Assembly (NCBI GenBank): GCA_023481165.1 | Contig: JAMCWO010000059.1 | Span: forward strand, 1 to 56,742 | Direction: 5' to 3' | Source of the DNA: Planctomycetota bacterium | GTDB taxonomy: Bacteria > Planctomycetota > Phycisphaerae > Sedimentisphaerales > Anaerobacaceae | Length of the DNA stretch: 56,742 bases | Shown: positions 8,451 to 16,541 of the stretch, in pieces | How positions within the stretch are numbered: position 1 is the first letter of the stretch | Layout: every line of letters begins with the position of its first letter | Program-made: the position numbers and the translations under genes | The notes under the pieces: model-generated | Databases searched by the model: none | The model's input: only the letters and a program-made list of their open reading frames with translations | What the model was told of the DNA's origin: nothing

Positions 8451-9806
8451 TCACGCCGACTTGAGCTGATCCCGGTTGACGTAGACCTTCTCGATGGCGT
8501 CGGCGATCTCAACCATCACTTCATGAGATGCCAGCAGGGGACCCGAGGCCCAGATCATCGCCATCTGCTCGCAGACCTGGTCGCACTTGGGGCACGCGCT
8601 TTCCTCCCGGTACTTCCGCAGCCGCGCGGGCGAATACATGGTCTGGTAGACCCTGGTCTTGAGGACGTTCTCGATCCACGGCTCCCGGTGCAGCCCCTTG
8701 GCGATGTACGGGCTGAGACTGACGCCTTCGGCATTGAGGGCCTTGAGGAACGTGGCGCGGTCGATGCCGTTGAGGTGCTCCTTATGGTATGACATCGCGT
8801 ACAGATAGAAGGAGCCGGCGTTCGTGCCCTCGTACAGCTTCTGGGGAACCAGGCAGGGGATGTCCTTGAGCCTCTTCGTCAAGTAGGCGGCATTCTCGTT
8901 ACGGCGGGCGTGACGCTCCAGCACTCCCGGCCACTGGCCGAGCAGGACGGCCGCCTCGAACTCGTTCATGCGGTACTTGGGCCCGATGGTCTCGGTGAGA
9001 CCTTGGCGCGAGGTGCCGTGGTTGTGGACGGTGTAGCACTTGTCCATGAGGGCCTCGTCGTTGCCGATGATGGCGCCGCCCTCGCCGCAGGCGAGCACTT
9101 TGCTCGACTGGAAGCTGAAGCACCCGACATCGCCGATCGTGCCGAGCTTGCGGCCCCGATGCTCAGCCAGATGCGCCTGGGCCGCATCCTCGATCACCTT
9201 GAGGTTGTGCTTTTGGGCGATGGCCATGATGCTGTCGATGTCGCAGGGCTGGCCCATCATGTGAACCGGCATGATGGCCTTGGTATTCTCGTTGATCCTC
9301 CTCTCGACATCCGCGGGGTCGAGTTGGAAAGACTCGGTGTCGAGGTCTGCCATGACGGGCAGCGCCCGGGCCGAAAGAATCGAGGCGATGGTCCCCGGAT
9401 CGGTGTAGGGCGAGGTGATGACCTCGTCGCCGGGACCGATTCCCAGGGCTTCCACGCAGGTGTGAAGGGATTGGGTCCCGGACCCCGTGGCCACGCAGAA
9501 TTTGGCCCCGGTCAGCTTGGCCCATTCCTTTTCGAGGGTGACCACCGCGTGGGCGCCGCCCTGGATGCGGCACCAACTGCCGCTGCGAGCCGTCTTCTCC
9601 AAGGAGTCGACGATCTTCTGATCGCAATACGGCCAGTCCGGCAGGGACTTGTTCTTACGGACCGGCGTGCCGCCAAGGAGCGCCAGCGTGCTCGCTTTCT
9701 TGGTCAGGTTCCCATAGGCGGGAACGGTTTTCGAGACCGCCGCGGCCAGAGATCCCGCCGCGGCCGCCGCGATGAACTGCCGTCTTGTCCAATCACCGCT
9801 CGTCAT
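8451..9806 (-). CDS. Tat-exported DegT/DnrJ/EryC1/StrS-family aminotransferase
   Basis: The ATG at 9806 was chosen because an AAAGGGG lies 6-7 nt upstream; a TTG start 15 nt earlier is weaker. Residues 1-35 form a twin-arginine signal (TRRQFIAAAAAGSLAAA). The rest is a complete PLP-dependent fold type I enzyme of the sugar aminotransferase family: LTGAKFCVATGSGTQSLHTC, EALGIGPGDEVITSPYTD, VIEDAAQAH and the PLP lysine in FQSSKVLACGEGG near residue 236. Family members normally aminate nucleotide-linked ketosugars in the cytoplasm. A Tat signal on such an enzyme is unusual and implies export with the cofactor already bound. It is divergent from a ceramidase-like gene at 9934, and a second Tat-DegT plus ceramidase-like pair is at 29678-32519. 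Confidence 0.9.
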   Translation of the reverse strand: MTSGDWTRRQFIAAAAAGSLAAAVSKTVPAYGNLTKKASTLALLGGTPVRKNKSLPDWPYCDQKIVDSLEKTARSGSWCRIQGGAHAVVTLEKEWAKLTGAKFCVATGSGTQSLHTCVEALGIGPGDEVITSPYTDPGTIASILSARALPVMADLDTESFQLDPADVERRINENTKAIMPVHMMGQPCDIDSIMAIAQKHNLKVIEDAAQAHLAEHRGRKLGTIGDVGCFSFQSSKVLACGEGGAIIGNDEALMDKCYTVHNHGTSRQGLTETIGPKYRMNEFEAAVLLGQWPGVLERHARRNENAAYLTKRLKDIPCLVPQKLYEGTNAGSFYLYAMSYHKEHLNGIDRATFLKALNAEGVSLSPYIAKGLHREPWIENVLKTRVYQTMYSPARLRKYREESACPKCDQVCEQMAMIWASGPLLASHEVMVEIADAIEKVYVNRDQLKSA

Positions 9807-9933
9807 TTTCGCCCCTTTCAAGGAAGTAGGATAGACAGAGTTTGATCTTTGCAGGTCGAAGTGTCAAGGGGAAGTTTGAAGTGGTACAATATCCCGGCAA
9901 AAGACCGTTGGACCAAGAAGGGGACACACCACC

Positions 9934-11322
9934 ATGAGCACATGCACTTCTGACTTCAAGCTTCACACTTCCAACTTCAAACCTGCGCTCCTCGGCCTTC
10001 CCACGCTTGTCATGTTGCTGTTTTGCCCTCTCAGCCAGGCGGCTCTCAAAGGCGGGGCCGCCAAGGTCGAAATCACGCCGCCGCTGGGGGTCACGCTCAT
10101 TGGGTCGTACGGCAAGCCGAGCGATAGCGTGAGGGACGCTCTCTACGCCAAGGCGCTGGTGCTCAGTAACAGCCACAACACGATCGCGATCGTCGCGGCC
10201 GATCTGCTGTACACGCCTCTGGAAGAGATCACCGATCCGGTGCGCACGATTGTCCATGAGAAGCTTGGTATCCCCAGGCAGAATATCATGGTTTGCGCCA
10301 CGCACACCCATTCGGGCCCGGAGGTCTTTACCCGGTCCAAACTGCCGCCCAAGAGCCGAGTCCCCGTTTCGGATCTTGCCCAGTCCTATCTTCAGGTGCT
10401 CATCAGGAAGATGGCGGATGCCGTGGTGATGGCTCATCAGAATATGCGGGACGTGAAAATCGGAGTCGCGGCGGGGGAGGTCCCGGAAGTCCTCTTCAAC
10501 CGCCGGCCGGTGGGGAAGGATGGGCGGGTCAAGACGGCCTTCACGCTGCCGCCCGAGGTTGTGGCGACCCGGCGGATCGAGCCAGCGGCCGATGGCGAGG
10601 TGTGCGTGAGGTTCACCTTCTCCTCGAAGGGCGTCCCGTTGGAATTCGGCTGTGTCGATCCGCGCGTCTTCGTCCTGCGGATGGAAGATGCCGATGGGCG
10701 GATTGTCGGCTCCCTGGTGGATTTCGGCTGCCATCCCGTCTCGATATACCCATCTTGCCCCACGGCGATATCGGCGGATTATCCCGCTTTCCTCACCCGT
10801 GTCGTGGAGCAGGCAGAGGGGGGAGTCTGCCTTTTTACGCTCGGACTGGCCGGAAATACGGTGCCCATCCAACGGGGTACCGGACCCCGCGAGCAGATCG
10901 GCAAGGCGGTAGGGGCGGAGGCGATCAGAAAACTCCAGTTCATCACGGCCACCAGCGATGCTGCTCTGAGCGGGATGTGCCGGCAGGCCACGTTTCCGAT
11001 GAGAAAGACCGCCTCCGACAAAGCGGATGCCACTGACGCACAGTCGATCACGACCGAGATTCAGGTCTTGAGGCTGGGGGACATCTACATCCTCGGTCTG
11101 CCGGGTGAGGTCCTCGTCGAAGTGGGCCGGGAGATCCGCAAGAAGGCGGGGATTGAGAAGCTCCTGATTACGACAGTGACCAACGATACTATCGGATACG
11201 TGTGTCACAGTCGGGCGTATGACGAGGGCGGCTACGAGCCGGAGTCCGGCGCCAGCCTGGCCCAGGGGGCCGGCGAGATTATGGTGCGGGAGGCATTGGC
11301 ACTCCTTGCGCAGATCAAGTAG
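9934..11322 (+). CDS. Neutral/alkaline ceramidase N-terminal-domain-like secreted protein
   Basis: A 462-aa protein. A hydrophobic segment around residues 18-36 (LGLPTLVMLLFCPLSQA) acts as signal peptide. The PF04734-type core follows: GGAAKVEITPPLGVTL, CATHTHSGPEVF (metal-binding His), VDFGCHPVSIYP and LGLAGNTVPIQRG. Classical neutral ceramidases are longer, with a C-terminal domain, and carry a nucleophilic Ser in a GDVSPN motif. Here the C-terminal domain is absent and the Ser position is not visible. It is better called a ceramidase-like amidase of unknown substrate. The TAG stop lies inside a palindromic repeat. The first 16 residues (TSDFKLHTSNFK) look low-complexity, so the true start may be further in. 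Confidence 0.85.
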   Translation: MSTCTSDFKLHTSNFKPALLGLPTLVMLLFCPLSQAALKGGAAKVEITPPLGVTLIGSYGKPSDSVRDALYAKALVLSNSHNTIAIVAADLLYTPLEEITDPVRTIVHEKLGIPRQNIMVCATHTHSGPEVFTRSKLPPKSRVPVSDLAQSYLQVLIRKMADAVVMAHQNMRDVKIGVAAGEVPEVLFNRRPVGKDGRVKTAFTLPPEVVATRRIEPAADGEVCVRFTFSSKGVPLEFGCVDPRVFVLRMEDADGRIVGSLVDFGCHPVSIYPSCPTAISADYPAFLTRVVEQAEGGVCLFTLGLAGNTVPIQRGTGPREQIGKAVGAEAIRKLQFITATSDAALSGMCRQATFPMRKTASDKADATDAQSITTEIQVLRLGDIYILGLPGEVLVEVGREIRKKAGIEKLLITTVTNDTIGYVCHSRAYDEGGYEPESGASLAQGAGEIMVREALALLAQIK

Positions 11323-11345
11323 CATGGGCGGGATGCCCATGCTAC
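11319..11345. repeat. 27-nt palindrome (type B) carrying a stop codon
   Basis: Arms GTAGCATGGGC and GCCCATGCTAC form a near-perfect hairpin. The TAG in the left arm is the stop codon of the ceramidase-like gene. Related sequences are at 24940-24961, 25004-25026 and 33879-33890. Confidence 0.85.
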
Positions 11346-11477
11346 GAAAGACCCGGCGGGAGAAGTGAGGTTTTGTTCCTTGAAAGGGCGGGGATTCCGG
11401 GTAGACTGTCCTGACGGGGGGACAGGGGATGGAAGAGAAGGCAGTTGGAACGGCCGGTTATTTAAGGAGTACGCATC

Positions 11478-13001
11478 ATGGTGCAACGAACACGCCGAGA
11501 ATTCCTGCAAGGTTCGCTTTCCGCCGCCGCGGTGCTTTGGGCCGCCCCTATGTTCAGCGGGCGGGCCGGGGCGCAAGCGGCGAGCGCCAACGACAAGCTT
11601 CTGTGCGCGGTGATTGGCTGCAACGGCCGCGGGGGCGATCACATCAGCAGCCTGTCCCGCCGCAAGGATTGCGAAATTGCCTATATTGTCGATGTCGATG
11701 AGAAGGTGGGTGAAAAAGGCTGCAATGCCGTTGAGAAGAACACCGGCCGACGCCCGAAGTGGGTCAAGGACATGCGTCAGGTCTTCGACGACAAGTCCAT
11801 CAACTTCATCACGACCGCCACGCCGAACCATTGGCATGCCCTGTGCGGCGTGTGGGCGATGCAGGCCGGCAAAGATGCCTATATCGAAAAGCCGATTTGT
11901 CACGACATTCCCGAAGGCGCTGCTCTAGTGGCCGCCGCGAAGAAGTACGGACGGATCTGCCAGGTCGGGACGCAATGCCGCTCGAACCCGGCGGTCCAGG
12001 AGGCGGTGAAGTTCATGGCGGCCGGCGGCATCGGCCAAGTCAACTTCGCCCGAGGACTGTGCTACAAGCGCCGCAAGTCCATTGGGGCCTTGGGCGACTA
12101 CCCGATCCCGGCCCAGGTCGATTTCAACCTGTGGAGCGGCCCGGCCCGATACACGACGCCCAAGCTGACCCGGCCGAACTTTCATTATGACTGGCACTGG
12201 CAGCGGTTGTACGGCAACGCCGACTCGGGCAACCAGGGGCCGCACCAGGCGGACATCGCCCGCTGGGGCCTGGGCCTCAACCGCCATCCGAACAGCGTGA
12301 TCTGCTACGGCGGCCGCCTGGGCTACCAGGCCGAGCGCAAAGACCCGAACTACGTGGATGCCGGCGACACGGCCAACACCGAAGTCGCGATCTACGATTA
12401 CGGCGACAAGTGCATCGTCTTCGAGACCCGCGGCTTGTCCGTCGATGATTCCGCCGATGAGGAGATCAACAAGCTGTTCGGCAAAGCCAAGGGCAACAAG
12501 ATCGGCGTGGTCTTCTACGGCACCGAGGGTGTGCTGGTCCAGCGGGAATACACCTACTGCATCGCCTTTGATCGCAAGGGCGACCCGATCAAGGAGTTCA
12601 AAGGCGGCGGGGACCACTTCGGCAACTTCATTCAGGCCGTGCGCAGCCGCCAGGCCGAGACCCTCAACTCCGATGCCTTCCAGGGCCATCTTTCCGCTGC
12701 CCTGGCGCATCTGGCCAACATCAGTTACTATGTGGGCGAGAAGAACAAGGTGACCGTGGCGCAGGCCAAGGCCCTGCTGGAGAAGATCAAGAGTCGGGAC
12801 GACAATATCGCGACCTTGAATCGCACCGTGCAGCATTTCAAGGACAACGGCGTCGATCTGGACAAGACCCCGATGTCGATGGGCCCGCTGCTTCAGTTCG
12901 ACCCGCAGAAAGAAGTGTTCACGAACAGTGCGGCGGCCAACAAGATTCTCCATCGGCAATACCGCAAGCCATTCGTCTGTCCGACGGCCAAGAAGGTATA
13001 G
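11478..13001 (+). CDS. Tat-exported Gfo/Idh/MocA-family oxidoreductase
   Basis: A 507-aa protein with a good ribosome site (TAAGGAG, 8-9 nt before ATG). It has a Tat-type signal (TRREFLQGSLSAAAVLWAA), then a Rossmann domain (LLCAVIGCNGRGGDHISSL) and the family motif YIEKPICHDIPEG near residue 140, followed by the alpha/beta substrate domain with GNQGPHQADIARWGLG. Family members oxidise or reduce hydroxyls of sugars and inositols with NAD(P). Tat export of a nicotinamide-dependent enzyme suggests a tightly bound cofactor used in internal redox cycling, as in glucose-fructose oxidoreductase. It follows the ceramidase-like gene by 155 nt and is convergent with a UroD-fold gene. Confidence 0.92.
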   Translation: MVQRTRREFLQGSLSAAAVLWAAPMFSGRAGAQAASANDKLLCAVIGCNGRGGDHISSLSRRKDCEIAYIVDVDEKVGEKGCNAVEKNTGRRPKWVKDMRQVFDDKSINFITTATPNHWHALCGVWAMQAGKDAYIEKPICHDIPEGAALVAAAKKYGRICQVGTQCRSNPAVQEAVKFMAAGGIGQVNFARGLCYKRRKSIGALGDYPIPAQVDFNLWSGPARYTTPKLTRPNFHYDWHWQRLYGNADSGNQGPHQADIARWGLGLNRHPNSVICYGGRLGYQAERKDPNYVDAGDTANTEVAIYDYGDKCIVFETRGLSVDDSADEEINKLFGKAKGNKIGVVFYGTEGVLVQREYTYCIAFDRKGDPIKEFKGGGDHFGNFIQAVRSRQAETLNSDAFQGHLSAALAHLANISYYVGEKNKVTVAQAKALLEKIKSRDDNIATLNRTVQHFKDNGVDLDKTPMSMGPLLQFDPQKEVFTNSAAANKILHRQYRKPFVCPTAKKV

Positions 13002-13015
13002 GGGAAAGCCTCATT

Positions 13016-13104
13016 GTAGTGACGCCATGAGGCGTTTCCTGGGGTTCCCAGACGCGATTCATCGCGTTTGGAAACCCTTCCTTATGCCCTTACGGGCACA
13101 CTAC
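13016..13104. repeat. Composite palindromic repeat (types C and D) between convergent genes
   Basis: Outer GTAGTG (13016-13021) pairs with CACTAC (13099-13104). Inside are three hairpins: ACGCC-ATGA-GGCGT (13022-13035), a 36-nt hairpin with core GACGCGATTCATCGCGTTT (type C, 13042-13077) and TGCCC-TTAC-GGGCA (type D, 13085-13098). Type C recurs at 24963-25001 and about 33893-33929; type D recurs at 53481-53516. Confidence 0.85.
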
Positions 13105-13117
13105 GAACGTAGGACAC

Positions 13118-14299
13118 TCAGTATGTGCCAAGCCTCTCTGCGAGGTCAGTGAGTCGCCGGAGTCGCTCGGGCTTGACATGAGGGGCGACGCTGCAGGCGG
13201 AAGATAGGATGTAGCCGCTGCTGGGCTTGCCGATTCGGATTCTGTCTTCGACCGCCCGCTCGAAGGTCGTCTCATCGGCGTGGAGCATCTCGTTGACCGA
13301 GTCGAGATTGCCCTTGAAGAAGAATCGTTGGCTGTACTGGGCCTTGGCCTGGGACAGGTCCACGGTCCCCAGAGGAGGGGGATCGAGCGTGTCGATTCCA
13401 TCCACCGCGGTCTCGGCCATCAGGTCCAGGCGGTCGCCGATCGCGCCGCAGGTGTGGACATACGATTTGCAGCCCTTCCCACGAATCGCGCGAAAGACCT
13501 CATCCTCGTAGGGCATGACGAATTCCCGGTACATCGGGCGGCTGATAAAGCCGGCTCCCGCGAAGGCCGAGCTGACGAGGATGGCATCGGGCCGGTGCGC
13601 GCCGTACAATTGCACTTGGGCGAGCGCATTTCTCGTGAACAGGGCGAGAGCTTCGTGGCACAGCTTCGGAACATCGACCAGGGCCATCAGCGCCTGCTCG
13701 TACCCGAAGAGTTCCATCAGATGGGTGAACGGCGAGAAGATTTCCACGTGCACCGAGATATCCGAAACACTCCGCTGGACCACCTCAAGCGCGGCGGTAA
13801 ACCATGCCGCATAGGCGGCAGGATCAGACAGGTCGGCACCCGGGGCGATGTCCCAAAGCTCCGGCGTGTGCCAGGTGTTCCAGACATATCCTGGTATTCT
13901 CTGGATAGCCGGATCGTGGAGGTCGACGGACCTATAGTTGGCGCGCGGCAAGCGGCCACCGTCCGAGAGGAACGTCTGCGGGTTGTCATCCGGTGGGAAC
14001 ATCGTCTGGAGGCCCGATTTCCAGCGGAGGCGCTCCCCATCCGGGTTTCTCTGATGGCACTCGATTCGGCTTTTCCAATCAGGCGGTCTGCCGGGGATGT
14101 TCACCAGGATGCCGTCGAATCGGTACCTGCGCTGCAACTGGATGAGCGCCTGCGCGAACGTTTGGGAATCGAACCAGATATCCGACGGCGCTGCCTCGCA
14201 GTGAAGGAAGTAATGACCGAGGGCAAGCTGGCACATCACCGGAACACGGTCCGGCTCCCGATGATTCATCGCCCGCGACATACGCTCTTTTGAGTTCAT
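13118..14299 (-). CDS. UroD-fold methyltransferase-like protein with a complete HxC...C motif
   Basis: A 393-aa UroD-superfamily protein: N-terminal KERMSRAMNHREPDRVPVM, barrel core, SYVHTCGAIGDRLDLM near residue 285 and YILSSACSVAPHVKPE near residue 370. The His and Cys of HTC plus the later Cys match the zinc triad of MtaA/MtbA-type corrinoid methyltransferases in this fold. The HemE porphyrin-binding RQAGR is absent. This makes methyl transfer more likely than porphyrin decarboxylation. No corrinoid-protein gene is seen nearby. A TACAAT lies only 6 nt before the ATG, so the mRNA may be leaderless. It is convergent with the Tat Gfo/Idh gene. Confidence 0.85.
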   Translation of the reverse strand: MNSKERMSRAMNHREPDRVPVMCQLALGHYFLHCEAAPSDIWFDSQTFAQALIQLQRRYRFDGILVNIPGRPPDWKSRIECHQRNPDGERLRWKSGLQTMFPPDDNPQTFLSDGGRLPRANYRSVDLHDPAIQRIPGYVWNTWHTPELWDIAPGADLSDPAAYAAWFTAALEVVQRSVSDISVHVEIFSPFTHLMELFGYEQALMALVDVPKLCHEALALFTRNALAQVQLYGAHRPDAILVSSAFAGAGFISRPMYREFVMPYEDEVFRAIRGKGCKSYVHTCGAIGDRLDLMAETAVDGIDTLDPPPLGTVDLSQAKAQYSQRFFFKGNLDSVNEMLHADETTFERAVEDRIRIGKPSSGYILSSACSVAPHVKPERLRRLTDLAERLGTY

Positions 14300-14305
14300 G
14301 GTCCT

Positions 14306-14311
14306 ATTGTA
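14306..14311 (-). promoter_or_regulatory. Putative -10 element immediately upstream of a start codon
   Basis: TACAAT on the minus strand ends 6 nt before the ATG at 14299. No clear -35 is seen. If used, transcription would begin at or very near the start codon. Confidence 0.3.
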
Positions 14312-14363
14312 CCCGCGGGGCGCGCAGATACATAGGATGGGCTGGATTTCGAGCGGCCGGGAT

Positions 14364-14582
14364 TCAGTGTTGTCGCACGCGTGCCGGCCCGCGGATCTGT
14401 GCGTGTCTGAGCCGGCAGTCTCGGGGGAGAATCGTGCCCTCGTTGTGCCAGCAGACGTAACACTCGGTCGGCCGGACCCGCTGCCCTTGCTTATGACAAA
14501 GCACGGCGTACGGGCAGCCCGTGCACAGAAAGTCGCAGCGCCGGCACGTTGGGAGCTTGCGCTTGATCGAGCTCGTGTTCAT
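14364..14582 (-). CDS. Cysteine-rich miniprotein, 72 aa
   Basis: A strong ribosome site (GAGGAGG, 6 nt spacing) precedes the ATG at 14582, which makes this a likely real gene. The protein has seven cysteines, six of them within about 35 residues: CRRCDFLCTGCPYAVLC, then ECYVCW and a final RDC. The spacing (CxxC, CxxC, CxxC-like) suggests a zinc ribbon or an Fe-S/SPASM-like knot. It is short, basic and has no signal peptide. I do not recognise the family. It is on the same strand as, and upstream of, the UroD-fold gene. Confidence 0.6.
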   Translation of the reverse strand: MNTSSIKRKLPTCRRCDFLCTGCPYAVLCHKQGQRVRPTECYVCWHNEGTILPRDCRLRHAQIRGPARVRQH

Positions 14583-14737
14583 CCAACACCTCCTCACGCA
14601 TCCGTTTGGCGTCTCAGATTCCCGCCTGCACCCATGCGATGGACCCCTCCTCTTATCGGCTAACCGCGGCCCTCACTTGACGTCCGGGAAAACGACGGGC
14701 ATTGTGCTGGCGGGGCCGGATAATCCGGGAATTCGGT

Positions 14738-14766
14738 TTGAAAAGCTCTCTTTCGCTCGTTAGAAT
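14738..14766 (+). promoter_or_regulatory. Putative sigma70-type promoter for the amidohydrolase operon
   Basis: TTGAAA and TAGAAT are separated by exactly 17 nt. The -10 ends about 46 nt before the GTG start of the amidohydrolase gene. Ten of twelve bases match the consensus. Confidence 0.5.
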
Positions 14767-14812
14767 CGCCTGCCATGTGCGTTTCTGCGAATCGTCCTGA
14801 TAGGAGCTACCC

Positions 14813-16531
14813 GTGATCGCGCCTGACCCGCCCGTGGCCCGGATCGCTGCATATCTGCTGCTGCCGTTGGTCTGTGCCGGGCCAAGCCTGGCGCAGGATG
14901 TGCCGGTCGCCGATCTGGTGATCCGCAATGCCAAGATCGTCACCATCGATCCGGCCCGCCCCCGCGCCCAGGCCATCGCGTTCCAGGGCGAGAAGATTCT
15001 TGCCGTCACGACGAATGAAGCCATCACCCGGTGTATCAGAGAGGGGCGGACGGAAGTGATTGATGCCCGGGGCCGACTGGTCGTGCCGGGGTTCAACGAT
15101 GCTCATATCCACTTCGGTCCCATCGACCTCGACTACATCGACCTGCGTTACACCACGGACCCGGCCGTCATCACCCGCAAGGTCAAAGAGGCGGTGGCCA
15201 AGGCGAAGCCGGGTGAATTGATCCGGGGCGGCCAGTGGGAGCATGAGATGTTCCGCGACCGGCAGTGGCCCACCAAGGAACTCATAGACTCAGTCGCGCC
15301 GGACAATCCCGTGGTGCTGTCGCGGGCCGACGGCCATTCTGTTCTCGTCAACCGCTACATAATCCGCCGGTCCGGGATCACGAAGGAGACTCCCAATCCT
15401 TTTGGAGGCGAGATTCAGCGTCACCCGGTCACCGGCGAGCCGACCGGCATCTTCAAGGAGACGGCCGTCGACCTGCTCAAGTGCGAGGGCGTTCCCGTCC
15501 AACGCAGCGCCGAGGAGCAGCGGCAACGGCGCGCGCAGGGGTGGCAGGCGGCGCTGGATATGGCGAGGAAAAACGGCGTCACGTCGATCCAGGTGCCGTC
15601 CCTCCATGATTTGGACACGTACCAGGAACTCAAGGACCAGGGGACACTCACTCTACGCGTGACGCTCGGAGGTTCCTTGACGGCCGGCGCGAGCGAATGG
15701 AGCCGCTACGCCAAATTGCGGGAGAAATACCCGCGCAGCGGCAACTGGATTCGTTTCGGTTATCTCAAAGGATTCGCCGATGGGACGCTCGGTTCGGGCA
15801 CCGCTTTGTTCTTCGAGCCCTATGTCGATGTTCCGCAGACGAAAGGCCTGCCGCAGATGCCCTACGAGGAACTGGAGAAGCTGGTGGTGCGGGCCGATAA
15901 AGAGGGTTTCCAGATGGGCATTCACGCCATTGGTGACGAGGGCATCCACTGGGTCCTGAATGCCTACGACAAGGCGCAGCAGGTCAACGGCCGGCGGGAC
16001 AGTCGGCACCGCATCGAGCATGCTCAGGTAGTGTGCGACGCCGATATGACACGCTTCGCGTCACTGGGCGTGGTGGCGTCCATGCAGCCGACGCACTGCA
16101 TTACCGACAAGCGCTTTGCCGAGAAGCGGATCGGCCGGGCGCGCTGCGCCGGGGCCTACGCCTGGCGTCGTCTGCTGGACGCGAAGGCGGCCGTGGCTTT
16201 TGGCACGGATTATCCTGTGGAGCCGATCAGTCCGCTGGAGGGCCTGTATGCGGCGGTCACGCGAAAGGATCGGGCCGGCGAGCCCGGCGACGGCTGGTTC
16301 CCGGACCAGAAGTTGAGTATGGAAGAGGCGATCAAGCTGTACACACTGGACGCGGCCTATGCCGAGTTCGTGGAGGACCGCAAGGGAATGCTCAAGGAGG
16401 GGCATCTGGGTGATGCCGTGATTTTCCATGAGGACTTGTTCACCCTGCCGCCCGAGCGCATCATGTCGGCCCACGTGGACTATACCATCGTCGGCGGAAA
16501 GGTCATCTATCGTCGCGGCGAGGCAAATTAG
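14813..16531 (+). CDS. Secreted amidohydrolase, YtcJ-like (amidohydrolase 3 family)
   Basis: A 572-aa protein. The GTG start has an AGGAG 7 nt upstream. A Sec signal peptide (RIAAYLLLPLVCAGPSLAQ) is followed by the full metal-dependent amidohydrolase domain: VIRNAKIVTIDPARP, GFNDAHIHFG (HxH metal site near residue 100), MGIHAIGDEGIHW, HRIEHAQ and FGTDYPVEPISP. YtcJ-like enzymes hydrolyse N-acyl or exocyclic amide groups, but substrates differ widely. Export is uncommon for the superfamily but frequent in polymer degraders. The stop TAG overlaps the ribosome site of the next gene, so the two form an operon. Confidence 0.9.
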   Translation: MIAPDPPVARIAAYLLLPLVCAGPSLAQDVPVADLVIRNAKIVTIDPARPRAQAIAFQGEKILAVTTNEAITRCIREGRTEVIDARGRLVVPGFNDAHIHFGPIDLDYIDLRYTTDPAVITRKVKEAVAKAKPGELIRGGQWEHEMFRDRQWPTKELIDSVAPDNPVVLSRADGHSVLVNRYIIRRSGITKETPNPFGGEIQRHPVTGEPTGIFKETAVDLLKCEGVPVQRSAEEQRQRRAQGWQAALDMARKNGVTSIQVPSLHDLDTYQELKDQGTLTLRVTLGGSLTAGASEWSRYAKLREKYPRSGNWIRFGYLKGFADGTLGSGTALFFEPYVDVPQTKGLPQMPYEELEKLVVRADKEGFQMGIHAIGDEGIHWVLNAYDKAQQVNGRRDSRHRIEHAQVVCDADMTRFASLGVVASMQPTHCITDKRFAEKRIGRARCAGAYAWRRLLDAKAAVAFGTDYPVEPISPLEGLYAAVTRKDRAGEPGDGWFPDQKLSMEEAIKLYTLDAAYAEFVEDRKGMLKEGHLGDAVIFHEDLFTLPPERIMSAHVDYTIVGGKVIYRRGEAN

Positions 16532-16541
16532 GAGGATGTCA

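Noticed and set aside
9862-9890. Promoter TGTCAA-N17-TACAAT before the ceramidase-like gene
   Set aside because: The -10 is good, but the -35 matches the consensus poorly, so I did not list it as a feature.
9793-11340. Open frame of about 515 codons on the minus strand
   Set aside because: Antisense to the ceramidase-like gene with HTHSGPE; no domain is seen.
14333-14345. Partial type A repeat (TAGGATGGGCT)
   Set aside because: Only 11 bases match and there is no second arm, so it may be chance.
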